DNA of 34,316 nucleotides from Streptomyces sp. ISL-87 (GTDB lineage: Bacteria; Actinomycetota; Actinomycetes; Streptomycetales; Streptomycetaceae), in assembly GCF_018614095.1 (NCBI RefSeq), contig NZ_JAGGOY010000026.1:1-34316 (forward strand), written 5' to 3'. The translations under genes and the position numbers were made by a program. Positions 8,402 to 16,876 of the stretch are shown here, in pieces. Below the pieces are notes generated by a model. The model was not told the DNA's origin. It ran no database searches and saw only the letters and a program-made list of their open reading frames with translations. Positions within the stretch are counted from its first letter, which is position 1; each line of letters begins with the position of its first letter.

Positions 8402-8670
8402 GATTCACCGATTGGCGCCTGGGCCGGCGAACCGCCGGGTGCGTAATGGTGGTGGTTGACGGTCACGGCTGCCCCCGGGCCCTGTGCACCCGCGCCACCG
8501 TTGTGGATCACCTGGCTGTAGACGCCGCCGGATCCTGTTCCGCGCAGTGCCGCCCCGTCGCTGAAGTCGCCAGCGTCATGCGGGCTCTTCGCGAGACTGG
8601 CGTACAAAGCGGCCCGGGACCCGCCGCCATGGCCCTGGCCGTGCTTCCCCTCTGACGTGAGCGTAAGCAA
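8398..8670 (-). CDS. Small protein with motif shared with the STAND NTPase
   Basis: A 90-aa Gly/Ala/His-rich protein. I do not recognise a domain in its N-terminal part. Residues 62-73 read AQGPGAAVTVNH, followed by HHY. The neighbouring STAND protein has [12 protein letters not shown], then YY, at 17-28, with identical spacing of eight residues from AQGP to TVNH. The genes overlap by 4 nt, so they are coupled. A small protein with a C-terminal motif matching the N-terminus of an adjacent NTPase/TPR protein is the layout described for bacterial amyloid-signalling pairs, where the small protein carries the effector domain. Here that domain would be short or truncated. The TTG at 8670 is the furthest start; it lies only 11 nt from a strong hairpin, so the true start may be internal. 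Confidence 0.6.
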   Translation of the reverse strand: MLTLTSEGKHGQGHGGGSRAALYASLAKSPHDAGDFSDGAALRGTGSGGVYSQVIHNGGAGAQGPGAAVTVNHHHYAPGGSPAQAPIGES

Positions 8671-8681
8671 CAGCAGACCGG

Positions 8682-8725
8682 GTCACGCGCCCCGCATCCT
8701 AGGCGCCGGATGCGGGGCGCGTGAC
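8682..8725 (-). terminator. Strong hairpin, probable terminator of the APC permease gene
   Basis: An uninterrupted 18-bp inverted repeat (8682-8699 with 8708-8725) has an 8-nt loop. It lies about 80 bases past the permease stop on the minus strand and just upstream of the 90-aa gene. No long U tract follows. Confidence 0.75.
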
Positions 8726-8803
8726 ACAACCGGTCCGTGCCTGCCCAGGCTTGAATAATCTCGGCTTACCGGATAGGGCGGCTGCCACCGCCCCAGGGAC
8801 AGG

Positions 8804-10786
8804 TCAGCCGCCGACGTGGATGCCGGGACGACGGTCGGGGTCGGGTTCGTGGCTGCGGATGATTTCGCGGGTGACCGGGGCGGTGTCGCCTCGGCCGAGG
8901 AGGAAGTAGCGGAACATGTGGAGCAGGGGGCTGCCTTCGGCCCAGGCGAAGTAGCAGTGCGGCTTGACGCCGGTGGTGTCGCGCAGCGCGAGGAGGATGG
9001 CCGCGATGGCGTTCGGGGCGGCGGGTGCCTCGGCGCGCAGGATGCGGTAGGGGCCGACTTGGACTCCGTAGACGGTGAGGGTGTCGCTGAAGTCGGAGGG
9101 GTCGACGACGTCGATTTCGAGGAAGAGTACGTCGGCGCGGCCGGGCACGGGGTTGGTGCCGCGTTGTTCGTGTTCCTTGTCGGAGTACTCGGCTTCGTCG
9201 CCGGCCTGTCGGCGGTTGGCGATGATGTTGATGGCCTGGTCGTGGGCGAGAGTGTCGGTGAGGAAGCGGCGGGTGTCGGCATCGAAGACGATGCGGTCGG
9301 CGCGCAGTTCGGTGGTGCGGGAGACGCGTGAGACCAGCGAGATGGTGATGATGCCGAGGATGAACAGGCCGGAGATGGCGATGCCGTCGGGCTTGTCGAT
9401 GATGTTGGCGATCAGGGCGTAGAGCAGGATCGCGGTGAGCAGCGCGAATCCGGCGGCGGCCGTGCGCTTGCGGTGGCGTACGACGGACACGGTGACGGCG
9501 AACGCGCCGGAGACCATCATGGCCAGGATGCCGGTGGCGTAGGCGCCGGCTTGCTTGTCGACATCCGCGTCGAAGGCGATGGTGATGATGATGCACAAGG
9601 CGGTGTAGACGATGACGACTGGGCGTACCGCGCGTCCCCATTCGGGGGCCATACCGTAGCCGGGCAGATAGCGGGGCACGATGTTGACCAGCCCGGCCAT
9701 CGCGGAGGCGCCGGCGAACCACAGGATCAAGATGGTGCTGATGTCGTAGACAGTGCCGAACGCCTCCCCCACATGCTCGTGGGCGAGCCAGGCCAGGGCG
9801 CGGCCGTTGGCTGCGCCGCCGGGTTCGAACTGCTCGTGGGGGATGAGGACGGTGGTCACGAAGCTGGCGGCCAGCAGGTACACGCTCATGACGAGCGCGG
9901 CGGTGGTCAGCATTCGGCGGGTGTTGCGGATACGGGAGCGCAGACGTTGTTCGGCGTCGGCGCCTTCCGCGGCAATGAGGGGCATCATGCTCACCCCGGT
10001 CTCGAACCCGGAAAGGCCCAGCACCAGCAGCGGGAAGGCCAGCAAAGCGGGGCCGACGAGGTCGCCGAAGCCGCCTCCGCCTTCCGCGAGGGCATCCGTC
10101 CAGGCCGAGAGAGCGGCGGGTGTGCTGAAGACATCCGTCAGGGCGACGGCGATGACAACAGCGTTGAGTGCCAGGAACACCGCCACCAAGGGGATGGCTA
10201 CCTTGACGGCTTCGCTGAACCCGAGGAGGAAGACCCCACCCAGGACCAGAAGCAAAGCGACCGTAAGGGCGACCTCGTGGCCGTGTAGGGCCTGGGGAAA
10301 GAAGGGATTCTCCACCACGTGGACGGAGGCGTCCGCCGTGGACAGGGTGATCGTGATGATCCATGAAGTGGCGACGAAACCCAGCAGGACCAGCACGAAC
10401 AGCTTGCCCCACCAAAACGGCAGCAGATCCTCCAGCATCGCCACAGACCCGGCCCCGTGCGGACTCTCCTTCGCCACGCGCCGGTACATCGGCAGCATGC
10501 CCAGCAGGGTCAACGCCACGATCAGCAGCGTCGCCAGAGGTGAGACGGCGCCGGCCGCCAGCGCTGCGATCGCCGGCACGTAGGCGAGGCTGGAGAAGTA
10601 GTCGACACCGGTCAGGCACATCACCTTCCACCAGGCATGCGGCTCGACATGAGCTTCACCCGCCGCGGGTCCGACCGGCTGCACCTGATGCCGCAGCATC
10701 CACTGCGCAAGACGACCCCTTGGCTCTGACCTCAGGGCCGGACTGTCCACGACCTCGGGCACGAGCGGTTCGTTCGGGTCTTTCAT
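8804..10786 (-). CDS. APC-superfamily permease (amino acid or cation transporter)
   Basis: A 660-aa integral membrane protein. After a hydrophilic N-terminus of about 65 residues come about 12 hydrophobic helices. They start with [20 protein letters not shown], the helix-1 signature of APC permeases with its unwound GxD/S region, and end near residue 510. A soluble C-terminal domain of about 150 residues follows. Members move amino acids, polyamines or potassium; the substrate cannot be read from sequence. The ATG at 10786 is chosen because it begins the conserved part, with GGAG close upstream. An in-frame GTG at 10828 is the alternative. The gene stands alone, with its own terminator hairpin at 8682-8725. 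A CATACT -10-like hexamer at 10856-10861 (minus strand) is a possible promoter, but no good -35 is seen. Confidence 0.88.
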   Translation of the reverse strand: MKDPNEPLVPEVVDSPALRSEPRGRLAQWMLRHQVQPVGPAAGEAHVEPHAWWKVMCLTGVDYFSSLAYVPAIAALAAGAVSPLATLLIVALTLLGMLPMYRRVAKESPHGAGSVAMLEDLLPFWWGKLFVLVLLGFVATSWIITITLSTADASVHVVENPFFPQALHGHEVALTVALLLVLGGVFLLGFSEAVKVAIPLVAVFLALNAVVIAVALTDVFSTPAALSAWTDALAEGGGGFGDLVGPALLAFPLLVLGLSGFETGVSMMPLIAAEGADAEQRLRSRIRNTRRMLTTAALVMSVYLLAASFVTTVLIPHEQFEPGGAANGRALAWLAHEHVGEAFGTVYDISTILILWFAGASAMAGLVNIVPRYLPGYGMAPEWGRAVRPVVIVYTALCIIITIAFDADVDKQAGAYATGILAMMVSGAFAVTVSVVRHRKRTAAAGFALLTAILLYALIANIIDKPDGIAISGLFILGIITISLVSRVSRTTELRADRIVFDADTRRFLTDTLAHDQAINIIANRRQAGDEAEYSDKEHEQRGTNPVPGRADVLFLEIDVVDPSDFSDTLTVYGVQVGPYRILRAEAPAAPNAIAAILLALRDTTGVKPHCYFAWAEGSPLLHMFRYFLLGRGDTAPVTREIIRSHEPDPDRRPGIHVGG

Positions 10787-10828
10787 ATGCTCCGTCAGCC
10801 TTCCTTGGTTCCCGTCGGCGCAGCTCAC

Positions 10829-11173
10829 CGGTCGGGTCAGTGCGCACGATCATCGAGTATGCGACCTGCCGCGCCGAGCTGGCCGGTCGAGGTCGAGGTG
10901 TTCCTCCCTGGCGGTGCCACCGGCGTGTCGGCGCTGGCCTTCGACTGGTTGGTTCCCGGGCTTGTGGCCGTGCATGAGCCAGAGCCGAACCCGAGGCATT
11001 TACCCGGCACTCGCCGAACACGAGAAGACCTGCGCATCCCCGGAAGGCCGTTGAAAGGGCCCGCGCTTCACCCGAACGACCGCAACCAGGAGTGCCGACC
11101 CGTCACACGTCGCGGAGTGCGGTGCCCGCACCGTACGGGCCGGGCTGAGGGTTGCCGCCACGACCACACCGGC
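10829..11173. other. Intergenic stretch without a recognisable gene
   Basis: Open frames exist on both strands, but none shows family resemblance, a convincing RBS or a domain. The right part precedes the ligase remnant and may be its decayed upstream sequence. Confidence 0.5.
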
Positions 11174-11482
11174 CGGCTCCGCACCATTGGCCGCACCGTC
11201 CCACTGCGCCCGGACGCGGCCCGGCAGGTCGCTGAGCATCTGGCCCCGGCCGATGCCCGGCTACCCCTGGAAGGGCGTGCGGTTCGCCTCGGCCTGGGGG
11301 AGCAAGGACGTCCTGGACGTAGTCCTGGTCCGCCCCGGGCTGGTGGCGGAGATCAGTGTCGACCGGGCCATCGACCGTGGCGGGGTCTTCCGCCACCCGC
11401 GCGCTTCCAGCGACTGCGCCTGGATGTCACCGTCGACGATGTGCCGGGCTGCGGGGAAGGAACATCCGCGGCAGCTGGTTGA
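11174..11482 (+). pseudogene. ATP-dependent DNA ligase (LigC-like), C-terminal remnant
   Basis: Three short frame pieces reassemble into the C-terminal OB-fold end of a Streptomyces ATP-dependent DNA ligase. These are LRTIGRTVPLRPDAARQVAEHL, then GYPWKGVRFASAWGSKDVLD and LVAEISVDRAIDRGGVFRHP, then RFQRLRLDVTVDDVPG up to the stop at 11482. Linking them needs one +1 shift near 11263 (an extra C before GGCTAC) and one -1 shift near 11398. The catalytic nucleotidyltransferase domain with the KxDG lysine is missing. Such ligases seal nicks in repair, often in NHEJ-related clusters. Here only about 100 residues are left, so no activity is possible. Confidence 0.7.
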
Positions 11483-11683
11483 TCCCGGGCGCCGCCCGGT
11501 GTAGGCGCGCGACGGCCCGCTGGGGCGGTCGGTGGGGTTGCACCGCAAGACGGCTGAACGCGGCTGAACGGTTAGATCGGGCGGGGGACCGGAGGTACTG
11601 CCGGAGGTGTGAACCCCCCCAAAACGCCGACCGGTCATCTACCCAGGTCAGCCCCCGTGGGCAAGCCTGTTCCGAAGAACGAC

Positions 11684-11710
11684 ACCTCTAATTCGATAGC
11701 AATTAGAGGT
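11684..11710. repeat. AT-rich perfect hairpin upstream of the IS110 fragment
   Basis: Arms acctctaatt (11684-11693) and aattagaggt (11701-11710) are perfectly complementary around a 7-nt loop. The AT content stands out from its surroundings. It sits at the left side of the non-coding region preceding the IS110-type transposase and may be part of the element's left end, an operator, or the disrupted target. Confidence 0.55.
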
Positions 11711-12091
11711 TCTGGATCTCTGATGGGCCCGGCGGGCGACGTCTGCCAGGGCAGGACGTGTGTGGTCCGGTCGGTGCCGTGGTGACCCCTACGACACCTC
11801 CTACCGTACGAGGTCTGTGGAATGACCGGTGGCGCTGGGTGCCGGCCGGTCCTCGCACGTTCTGCCCTCACGGGCCCGACGGGTTCGGGATCCTCGATGG
11901 ATGAGCTGCCGCACGGTGACGCGTTTCTCCTCACGAGCTTCGAGCTCTGGACACGGCGTGCGCCCGTGCGGTCTGGCGGTGCCGCGCACGGCTGATGAGG
12001 TGGCGGACCTTGGAGCCCTGGAATTAGTGCGCCGTGCGGCCCCGCGTGCTCGCCTTCAAGAACAGCACCGGAGAAGGGACGGGGTACGGAC
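11711..12091 (+). other. Non-coding region before IS110 transposase, possible left end with bridge-RNA locus
   Basis: No gene is supported here. In IS110-group elements the long non-coding left end upstream of the transposase encodes the bridge RNA that guides insertion. This region has the right position and length. I cannot define the RNA boundaries or its target- and donor-binding loops by eye, so the call rests on context only. Confidence 0.3.
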
Positions 12092-12829
12092 GTGTTCTGC
12101 GGGATCGACTGGGCGGAGGGGCACCACGACGTCGCGATCATTGAAAACACCGGCAAGCTGCTGGCCAAGTGCCGGATCGACGACGACTTGGACGGTTACC
12201 AGCTGCTGCTGGACCTGATGGCCGACCACGGCGACAGCGCCGAGACGCCGATCCCGGTGGCCATCGAGACCAGCCGCGGCCTGCTGGTCGCCACCCTGCG
12301 GGCTGGGGCCCGGCAGGTGTTCGCGATCAACCCGATGGCGTCCTCCCGCTATCGTGACCGGCACGGCGTCTCCCGCAAGAAGTCCGACCCGGGCGATGCC
12401 CTGGTCCTGGCGGACATCATCCGCACGGACATGCCGATGCACCGGCCCCTGCCCGCCGACAGCGACCTGGCCCAGGCCATCGCCGTCCTCGCCCGCGCCC
12501 ACCAGGACTCCGTCTGGAACCGGCAGCAGATCGCCAACCAGCTCCGCTCGCTGCTGCGGGAGTACTACCCGGCGGCTCTGGACGCGTGGCGGCACAAGGC
12601 CGGTGGACTGACCCGGCCGGACGCGCGGAAGACCCTCGCCGCCGCACCGACCCCGGCCATGGCCGCTGAGCTGCCGCTCTGGAAGCTGCGGGCCGCCAAC
12701 GCGGCATCAACGAGGACGCTGAGCGAATCCACACGCTGTTCCGGCAGCCCGCAGCCCGGCAGCTGCCCGCGGTGGACGAGGCCATGGGCATCCAGGCCAA
12801 GGCCCTGCTGGTGCAGCTGAACGCCGTCT
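12092..12829 (+). pseudogene. IS110-family transposase, truncated and frameshifted
   Basis: A GTG at 12092 opens FCGIDWAEGHHDVAIIE, the RuvC-like DEDD N-terminus of IS110/IS116 recombinases. Acidic residues are visible in GIDWAE, AIETSRGLL and KSDPGDALVLAD. The frame is lost near 12700. A -1 change restores GRQRGINEDAERIHTLFRQP and QLPAVDEAMGIQAKALLVQLN to a TGA at 12829. The C-terminal Tnp_20 domain with the catalytic serine is missing; an IS982-type fragment begins within a few bases of this stop. The enzyme class inserts DNA using a bridge RNA; this copy is dead. Confidence 0.85.
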
Positions 12830-12832
12830 GAG

Positions 12833-13450
12833 CTGCTCCGCCGGGTCGCCTGGCTGCTGGCCGCCGACACCTCCGTATGGAGCGACGACGTGTGGATCGT
12901 GGACTCCACACCGGTGGAGTGCGGCCGCTCCCGCGAGACCGTCAAACGCTCCGATCTGGCCGGATGGGCCGAGTACGGGTACTGCGCCAGCCACAGCCGG
13001 TTCTTCTGGGGCCTGCGCCTGCACCTGGTCTGCACCCTCCAGGGGCTGCCCATCGCCTTCGCCCTGACCGGAGCCAAGGCCGACGAACGAGAAACCCTCC
13101 TTGACCTCCTGGCCGCCGAACCCGACCTCCTGGCCCGCCGCCCCGGACAGACCCTGATTGGCGACAAGAACTACTTCGGCCGCGACTTCGAGCACCAGCT
13201 GGCCGAGCTGGACATCCGGCTGCTGCGGCCGACCCGCAAGGGCGAACCGGAGCGGCCCGGAGCCGAGCTGTTCAAACCACTGCGGCAGGTCATCGATTCG
13301 GTCAACGAGAGCTTCAAGGGCCAGCTCAACCTCGAACAGCACCACGGCCGCACACCCGCCGGCGTCGTCGCTCGCGTCATGCAGCGCATCCTCACGCTGA
13401 CCACCGCCATCTGGCACAACGACCAGACCGGACAGCCCGTCCTGCGCTAA
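12833..13450 (+). pseudogene. IS982-family transposase, N-terminus lost, premature stop
   Basis: About 205 residues of a DDE transposase: VWIVDSTPVECGRSR with the first Asp, the GYCASHSRFFWGLRLHL block, the LIGDKNYFG segment with the second Asp, and a C-terminal IDSVNESFKGQLNLEQH block with the catalytic Glu. About 100 N-terminal residues are absent. The last codons read VLR, then TAA, then LTAYDH and TAA. The homologous copy at 33441-34278 has a Ser codon (TCA) where this one has TAA, so a point mutation removed the final seven residues. It is not functional. Confidence 0.85.
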
Positions 13451-13491
13451 CTGACCGCCTACGACCACTAACCCTTGGGATCGATCATCTA
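12833..13491 (+). mobile_element. IS982-type insertion sequence, 5' truncated
   Basis: The right portion of an IS with a transposase closely similar in layout to the one at 33441. It keeps its right terminal sequence (ttgggatcgatcatcta, 13475-13491), which matches 15 of 17 bases, inverted, at 34300-34316. The left end is missing and abuts the IS110 fragment. The terminal sequence contains the stop codon of the neighbouring VOC gene. Confidence 0.7.
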
Positions 13492-13884
13492 CTTGGGCGG
13501 TGCCAGGGTGCGCAGGACGCAGAACTCGTTGCCCTCGGGGTCGGCCATGACCACCCAGCTTCGGTCTGGGCCTTGGCTCACATCCGTCTTGGTGGCGCCG
13601 AGGCCGAGCAGTCTGGTCACCTCGTCGTCGGTGCTGCCGTCGATCGGGCTGACGTCGAGGTGAAGCCGGTTCTTCAGGGTTCTGGCCTCGGGCACCTGGA
13701 TGAACAGCAGGGTGGGCGACATCTGGCGGGCCCGAACATCCTCGACGGTCGGTACCCAGGAGCCGATCTCGACCTTGCCCTCGTTCCGGTCGATCACTTT
13801 GAAGTCCAGGACCTCGCACCAGAAGGCCGCGAGTCTCTCCGGATCGTGGCAGTCAACGGCCAACTCGGTGAACCTACTTGTCAT
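13489..13884 (-). CDS. VOC (glyoxalase/bleomycin-resistance-like) family protein
   Basis: A 131-aa protein with two beta-alpha-beta-beta-beta halves of the vicinal-oxygen-chelate fold. FTELAVDCHDPERLAAFWCEVLDF opens the first half. NRLHLDVSPIDGS and the closing WVVMADPEGNEFCVL form the second. Such proteins are metal-dependent lyases, dioxygenases or antibiotic-binding proteins; the substrate is unknown. The ATG at 13884 has a GGGAGAG RBS. Its TAG stop (13489-13491) is formed by the last bases of the adjacent IS terminal sequence, so the original C-terminus was probably slightly longer or different. Related genes are often regulated by neighbouring TetR or ArsR proteins, and a broken TetR gene lies at 14000. 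Confidence 0.85.
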   Translation of the reverse strand: MTSRFTELAVDCHDPERLAAFWCEVLDFKVIDRNEGKVEIGSWVPTVEDVRARQMSPTLLFIQVPEARTLKNRLHLDVSPIDGSTDDEVTRLLGLGATKTDVSQGPDRSWVVMADPEGNEFCVLRTLAPPK

Positions 13885-13955
13885 ATCTCTCCCAGATAGT
13901 GCGGACGGGGCTCAGCCTATGGGGCCGCGCCGCCCATCCGGCAAGTCCGGGATCG

Positions 13956-13984
13956 CTACGACAACTAACCCTTGGAATCGATCA
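13956..13984 (+). repeat. Residual right end of an IS982-type element
   Basis: The 29 bases match 13459-13487 at 27 positions, covering the transposase C-terminal codons (tacgacaac, then taa) and the start of the terminal repeat. It is a second, otherwise deleted copy of the same IS end, so the VOC gene is flanked by two directly repeated IS ends. The RBS of the TetR gene begins right after it. Confidence 0.65.
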
Positions 13985-13999
13985 CCGGAGGAGGCTGGG

Positions 14000-14593
14000 A
14001 TGGCGACAGAGACTCGAGGCCGCATGCTGGAGGCCGCGGTGCAGGCGCTCCAATGGCGAGGCGTCGCCGGCATGTCGTTCACCGAGCTCCTGCGTGACAG
14101 CGGTGCCGCACGCGGCGCCATCTATCACCACTTCCCGGGTGGCAAAGCCCAGCTCGTCGCGGAGGCCGCCACCCGCAATGGCCAGGACATCCGCGCCCAC
14201 CTCGCCGCACTGCCCGCGGGCAGCCCGCACGCCGTCGTGGAAGCCTTCCTGACCTTCGTCCGTCCGGTCATCGAGGCCGCCACCACCGGCAGCGGCTGCG
14301 CCGTCGCCGCCGTCACTGTCGATCCCGAAAGCGACACGCTGCGCGAGGTTGCGGCCACCGCGTTCGGCTCAATCGACCCGGCCACCGCGACCGGCGCCGC
14401 CGCCGAGCAACTCGAAGCAACCCAGCGGACGTTGGGCGTCACCCCCAACATGGCTCGGGCCATGGCCAACAGCCCGGCAGCCCTCAAGGGCTTCCTCGGC
14501 CTGTTCGGCGCCCTGAAGGAGGGGGTCCTCTCCGCCGGCATACAGGAGCGGATCGCTCTCGCCGTCGCCGAGTTCAACGGCTGCAGCTACTGC
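14000..14593 (+). pseudogene. In-frame fusion: TetR regulator N-terminus and carboxymuconolactone decarboxylase-like N-terminus
   Basis: An ATG at 14000 with ggaggagg upstream starts a TetR-family repressor. The helix-turn-helix (FTELLRDSGAARGAIYHHFPGG) is within the first 50 residues, and a ligand-domain start runs to about residue 122 (LREVAATAFGS). Without a stop the frame continues as IDPATATGAAAEQLEATQ and VTPNMARAMANSPAALKGFLG, ending in VAEFNGCSYC. This is the N-terminal half of an AhpD/carboxymuconolactone-decarboxylase-like protein up to its CxxC. The partner is cut there by antisense recombinase sequence, and the open frame runs on without meaning to 14920. Both genes are incomplete. 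CMD genes often sit beside TetR genes, so a deletion between neighbours is likely; loss of function is probable. Confidence 0.8.
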
Positions 14594-15110
14594 CACCATG
14601 TCCATGCGGTATCCGGGACTGCTGTCGCGGATAACGACTCCGTGCTTGTCGCGGACCTTCTTACGCAGCTCCAGGTAGGCGTCGCAGTGCTGCTGCGTGA
14701 CCTCGCTCAGGCTCTCCACACCCTGCTCAGCCAGCCAGTTGAGCCACCCCGTCAGCTTCGCGAGGCGTCCGTGGACCGTCGCGATCAGCACGGGAGTGCG
14801 GTAGGCATGCGGCAACTCCCGCACTGCGGGATGCGCGGGGGCCAGGCGGGCGAAGATGAACTCCTTCGCCACGTTCCACCACCGGGGGTTGAGGATGTCG
14901 GTGAAGACCAGGATCTGTGAGCTACGCACCAGATAGCGGGGCAGTCCGGTGATGCCGGTGAACTCCCAGACGTGATCGTCGAACACCGGGCGCGGCCTAC
15001 CCGGCTGGACTGGCAGGCCGGCTGCGGCGCAGACGTCCTCGCCGGCGAGGACGGAGACGGAGAATGAGGCGGCGCCGGTGAGCGCGGCGGAGATCTTGGT
15101 CGTGAGGTGC
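14594..15110 (-). pseudogene. Third recombinase of the trio, truncated N-terminal part
   Basis: Minus-strand reading gives VCAAAGLPVQPGRPRPVF, then VWEFTGITGLPRYLV, LVAKEF-like WWNVAKEFIFARLAPAHPAV, and LIATVHGRLAKLTGWLNWLAEQGV. This is the N-terminal core-binding part of Streptomyces phage-integrase-like proteins usually encoded downstream of two other recombinases. It stops at SPGYRMDM near 14594, where it meets the end of the TetR/CMD fusion on the opposite strand. No catalytic domain remains. The start is uncertain because the junction with the second recombinase gene is frame-disrupted near 15140. Confidence 0.6.
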
Positions 15111-15125
15111 GCTCCTCGGGGCGCA

Positions 15126-16876
15126 TGGGGAGCTCGTCGTCGTATCGGTGATCTCGGCCGCGGCGGCCTGGAGGGCCCGTTTGGTGAAGTGGACGCCAGG
15201 AGCGAGGATGCCGTCGAGTCGGTGGGCGAAGGGGCCGAAGACGGGCATGAACTCATCGGTGGTCATCTGCTGCCAATGCCGTGAGAAGAAGGCCCGCAGC
15301 CTCATCAGGTTTGGCAGGTGGCGCGGGGTGAACAGAGCGAGCGGACACAGCAGACACACCCAGGGGCGGGCGGGGCAGGGCTTGCCCTTCGGACCGTGCA
15401 GTCCGGAGAGCTGGTCCCCGCACGCCGCGGTGAACACGTCCCGCTCGCCGGACAGCAGCTGGGCCAGCGCGCCGTTGTCCAGGCCGAGCCGGGCGACATG
15501 CTCGGGGTAGTCGCGGACCAGTTCGGCGACCTCGCCTGACGCGAGCACCACCGGTGGCTGGGCCCGCCGCGCCAGATCGCCCTGGGCCATCGCGATGATG
15601 TCCTCGACCTCCACGGCCTGTGCCGGTGTGGTGTTCGTCAGGTAGTGATCGCCTTCGACGGCCGGCGACCGGTTCGGATCCAGCGTGGCGCGTCGGGCTG
15701 CCCCGCCAGTGGGAGCGGTCCCGAAGCGCGTGGTGCGTCGTGCGGATGCGGTGCAGATGCAGGCGCAGGGGCTGGCCGTCGTCGCCGGTCATCTGCAGCG
15801 GCCGGCCCTGCTCATCCTTGGCCTGCCGCCGCTTGATCCACGAGGAGACCGATCAGTTGCGTGGGGGACTTCGCTAGCCAGCGTTCCCCCTTCCGCGTGC
15901 CACCGGGAGTGAACCGTACCCACAGCTCGTCCCGCAGCTCCTCGGGGGCGAAGCGGCGCGCCACCGACGAGTGATCCAGCCACTGTTCCAGCAGTCGGGT
16001 GGCCTGCCGCGACAGGGGCAGGCTCTCCGGGGCGGTGCGGCCCTTGACGTAGCTCAGGAGGATCTGCGCGTCACCGGCCCAGTCGAGGTCACCGACGCCC
16101 AGCTCCGCGATCCCGTCCGGGACCACTCCGGTGTAGGCGCCGAACAGCAGCCGGTAGGCGATGATCACGTCCAGTGGCGGTATCAGGGGATCGAGTACGG
16201 CGCGCAAGCCTGCCCCGTATCGCGCGCGGAAGAGCCACTTGTCCTGGGCCATCTCCCTCACCAGGGGCTCGGGGCCGTGGTGGAGTACCAGCCAGTGATG
16301 AGTGGGCCGGGCGCGGAACGAGTCCTGGTGCCCGTCGTGCGGGGCGGCCTGGTCGCGGGCCGAGCGAAAGGCGCGGTATGCGGAATCGACCTCGTCCCGG
16401 CAGGTGCGGATAAGCCGGGCCCACTCCGTCTCCGTGTACGGCTGGTGCGGCTCGTACCGCTTGTTCGTGTTGAACAGCCGGCCCTCGACCAGCGCCCGGA
16501 CATCCGATGGCAGTAGCCGTTGCTCGTCGTCGGCGCAGCTGAGCATCGCCCGCTGGGCGCTCTCCAGGCTGGGCCTTACTCCGCTCATCCAGTACTGGGT
16601 GAGTAGCGCCCGTGTCAGTCCGGACGCCGAACCTGTGAACCCCGCCTCGGCCAACCACGTGTCGAGCTGCCGAATCGCCGTGAAATGCATGCTGATGGAG
16701 TCGGCGCTGTCCACTCGTCCGTGCGGATGAACCAGGTCCGTGGCGCCTTCCAGCAGGGTCCGGACCAGCAGCGGATTCCGGATCGGCTTTCGCACGCTCA
16801 CCGGCTGCCGGATCTCCGCGCCGTCGCTGAAGATGCAATGCAGGCCGAGCGGATCTTCCGTGACGGTAGCCGGCAT
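15126..16876 (-). pseudogene. Second tyrosine recombinase of the trio, frameshifted
   Basis: The ATG at 16876 shares one base with the TGA of the first recombinase. The N-terminal part runs for 354 residues before the frame is lost. Removing one base near 15850 and one near 15693 (both net +1) gives a continuous protein. It has SSWIKRRQAKDEQGRPLQ, an HRIRTTH motif (the HxxR box), SPAVEGDHYLTNT with the candidate nucleophilic Tyr, and a long C-terminal tail containing a CLLC pair. The position of the first catalytic Arg reads TGVVP, without Arg, so this member may be a structural partner even when intact. A third disruption near 15140 precedes the third gene. Confidence 0.7.

Noticed and set aside
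9473..10288. Long plus-strand ORFs antisense to the permease
   Set aside because: Gly/Asp-rich antisense products typical of high-GC coding DNA; no RBS or homology signal.
8766..10631. Long minus-strand ORF of 621 codons overlapping the permease gene
   Set aside because: It is an Arg/His/Pro-rich shadow of the APC permease in another frame, without any domain.
11576..11600. Short repeat cggctgaacg at 11550-11573 as a functional element
   Set aside because: Only two adjacent 10-bp copies, with no context suggesting an origin or binding site.
12833..13491. Assignment of the 12.8 kb and 33.4 kb elements to the IS5 family
   Set aside because: The MTTNLDTL..YVKIDD N-terminus and the SLTAYDH ending fit IS982-type transposases better; the family should still be confirmed by a database search.
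14369..15256. 295-codon minus ORF as one complete gene
   Set aside because: Only its middle matches a recombinase; the start is out of frame with the upstream gene and the end runs into antisense CMD sequence.
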